Notes under the pieces: model-generated
What the model saw: only the letters and a program-made list of their open reading frames with translations
Told to the model about the DNA's origin: nothing
The model's database searches: none
Position numbers and translations under genes: made by a program
NCBI GenBank assembly: GCA_016218905.1
Contig: JACRCS010000576.1
Coordinates: 1-13,167 of the forward strand
Length of the DNA: 13,167 nt
From: Deltaproteobacteria bacterium
GTDB lineage: Bacteria > Desulfobacterota_C > Deferrisomatia > Deferrisomatales > JACRMM01
Direction: 5' to 3'
Shown here: positions 12,498 to 13,167 of the stretch, one piece after another
Layout of the letters: every line of letters begins with the position of its first letter
Position numbering within the stretch: position 1 is the stretch's first letter

Positions 12498-13167
12498 CTA
12501 CTCCTCACTCGTCATGGTGAGCACTCCGCGGGGGCACGCCTCCGCGCAGGTTCCACAGCCCTTGCAGTAGGCGTCGTCGGAAAGGTAGGCGATCCCTCCC
12601 GGGCCCTCGGCCTCGTGGCGCGCCATGGAGCTGTCGGGGCAGTAGAGGTTGCACTTCTCGCAGCCCGCGCAGGTGCCGCAGAAGAAGCAGCGTCCCGCCT
12701 CCCCGACGGCTTCCTCCCGGCCGGCGGGGAGCGCCACCTCCCCAAAATCCCCGACCCGCTCCCCGGGATCCCGCCGCCGCGGAGCGCAGGGCGGCTTCAC
12801 CCCACAGCCGAGGTAGTCGAGCTCGTCGAGCCGGGCCACCGACTCGGCTTCCCAGCGGGCCGGCGCGTGGAAGAGAGCGCCGAGCGAGAGGCTCGGGCCC
12901 CCGCCCAGCTCGCCGCGGGCGAGGTCCTTCCGCTCACCCGTGAGGGCGAGGTGGATGGCGACGGCCGCGCGCTTGCCGGAGGCCATGGCCTCGACGACGG
13001 AGCCCCGCGCGTCGGCGACGTCGCCGCCGGCGAAGACGCCGCGCCGGGTCGTCTCGCCGCGGCCGTCGGCCCAGAGCCGGCCGGCGTCGAGTCGAAGGTC
13101 CGGGGGAAGCCCCGGCAGGAGAGGGAGCTGACCGGTGGCGGCGAGCACCAGGTCGCACGGGACCTCG
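12498..13167 (-). CDS. FAD-dependent NAD(P)H-type oxidoreductase with C-terminal two-[4Fe-4S] ferredoxin domain (5' end outside window)
   Basis: The last 222 residues are visible; the N-terminus lies beyond the window. The visible part opens with DLVLAATGQ and VFAGGDV (44-50) followed by GSVVEAMASGKRAA, the second FAD-contacting region of the glutamate-synthase-small-subunit/thioredoxin-reductase-like fold. After a linker comes a ferredoxin domain. Its first cluster is CFFCGTCAGCEKCNLYCP (160-177), with Cys166-x2-Cys169-x2-Cys172-x3-Cys176 as a normal [4Fe-4S] set plus two extra cysteines (160, 163). The second is CKGCGTCAEACP (201-212), another complete set. Such proteins can carry electrons between ferredoxin and NAD(P). 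Standing upstream of porAB it may replace the separate PorD subunit and link 2-oxoacid oxidation to NAD(P)H. A GTG at 13148 could be mistaken for the start, but it is an internal Val codon; homology continues upstream. Confidence 0.85.
   Translation of the reverse strand, partial: EVPCDLVLAATGQLPLLPGLPPDLRLDAGRLWADGRGETTRRGVFAGGDVADARGSVVEAMASGKRAAVAIHLALTGERKDLARGELGGGPSLSLGALFHAPARWEAESVARLDELDYLGCGVKPPCAPRRRDPGERVGDFGEVALPAGREEAVGEAGRCFFCGTCAGCEKCNLYCPDSSMARHEAEGPGGIAYLSDDAYCKGCGTCAEACPRGVLTMTSEE

Overview
The window is a GC-rich bacterial segment (roughly two thirds G+C by eye). Every recognisable protein gene lies on the minus strand, so transcription runs from high to low coordinates. 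Gene content (branched-chain-type ABC importer with an acyl-CoA synthetase, 2-oxoacid:ferredoxin oxidoreductase, PAS sensor kinase), the exported binding protein and the REP-like palindromes suggest a Gram-negative, environmental, metabolically versatile organism. Rokubacteria/Methylomirabilota, Desulfobacterota or Acidobacteriota would fit. This is an impression from gene content and repeat style, with no marker gene to settle it.

Right part (13167 to 8509): a compact co-directional cluster. It begins with the C-terminal part of an FAD-dependent NAD(P)H-type oxidoreductase fused to a two-cluster ferredoxin domain. The alpha and beta subunits of a pyruvate/2-oxoacid:ferredoxin oxidoreductase follow, then a lactate/malate-dehydrogenase-like protein and a ketopantoate-reductase-like protein. 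Two junctions are 4-bp ATGA overlaps (porA/porB and the dehydrogenase/reductase pair), and the beta-to-dehydrogenase gap is 17 bp, so the last four genes look like one translationally coupled unit. All these enzymes handle 2-oxoacids, 2-hydroxyacids or the electrons released from them. I infer a module that interconverts 2-hydroxy- and 2-oxoacids, decarboxylates the oxoacid to acyl-CoA, and passes electrons through ferredoxin to FAD and NAD(P). The dehydrogenase has an aromatic residue at the position that normally separates lactate from malate enzymes, so its substrate is open. The gamma subunit is not in view.

Middle (8508 to 6506): a 326-bp gap carries two short tandem repeats, a strong sigma70-type promoter and two perfect dyads at and just after the expected transcription start. 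Then comes a membrane-anchored double-PAS histidine kinase of the NarL/DegS type with no response regulator beside it.

Left part (6505 to 1): a 244-bp gap with dyads and a possible promoter precedes a likely operon: acyl-CoA synthetase, livG ATPase, (REPIN-like palindrome), livH permease, livM permease, livK-type periplasmic binding protein (cut by the window edge). The second ATPase, livF, is not seen and probably lies beyond position 1. The synthetase and ATPase genes overlap by ATGA. Uptake is therefore probably coupled to CoA activation, which points to a carboxylic acid rather than an amino acid as cargo.

Short repeats recur in the non-coding DNA. Five different repeat or palindrome types sit within about 135 bp downstream of stop codons: 3249-3328, 6463-6497, 8419-8459, 8479-8506 and 12438-12485. 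I see no rRNA, tRNA, CRISPR array, transposase or phage gene.
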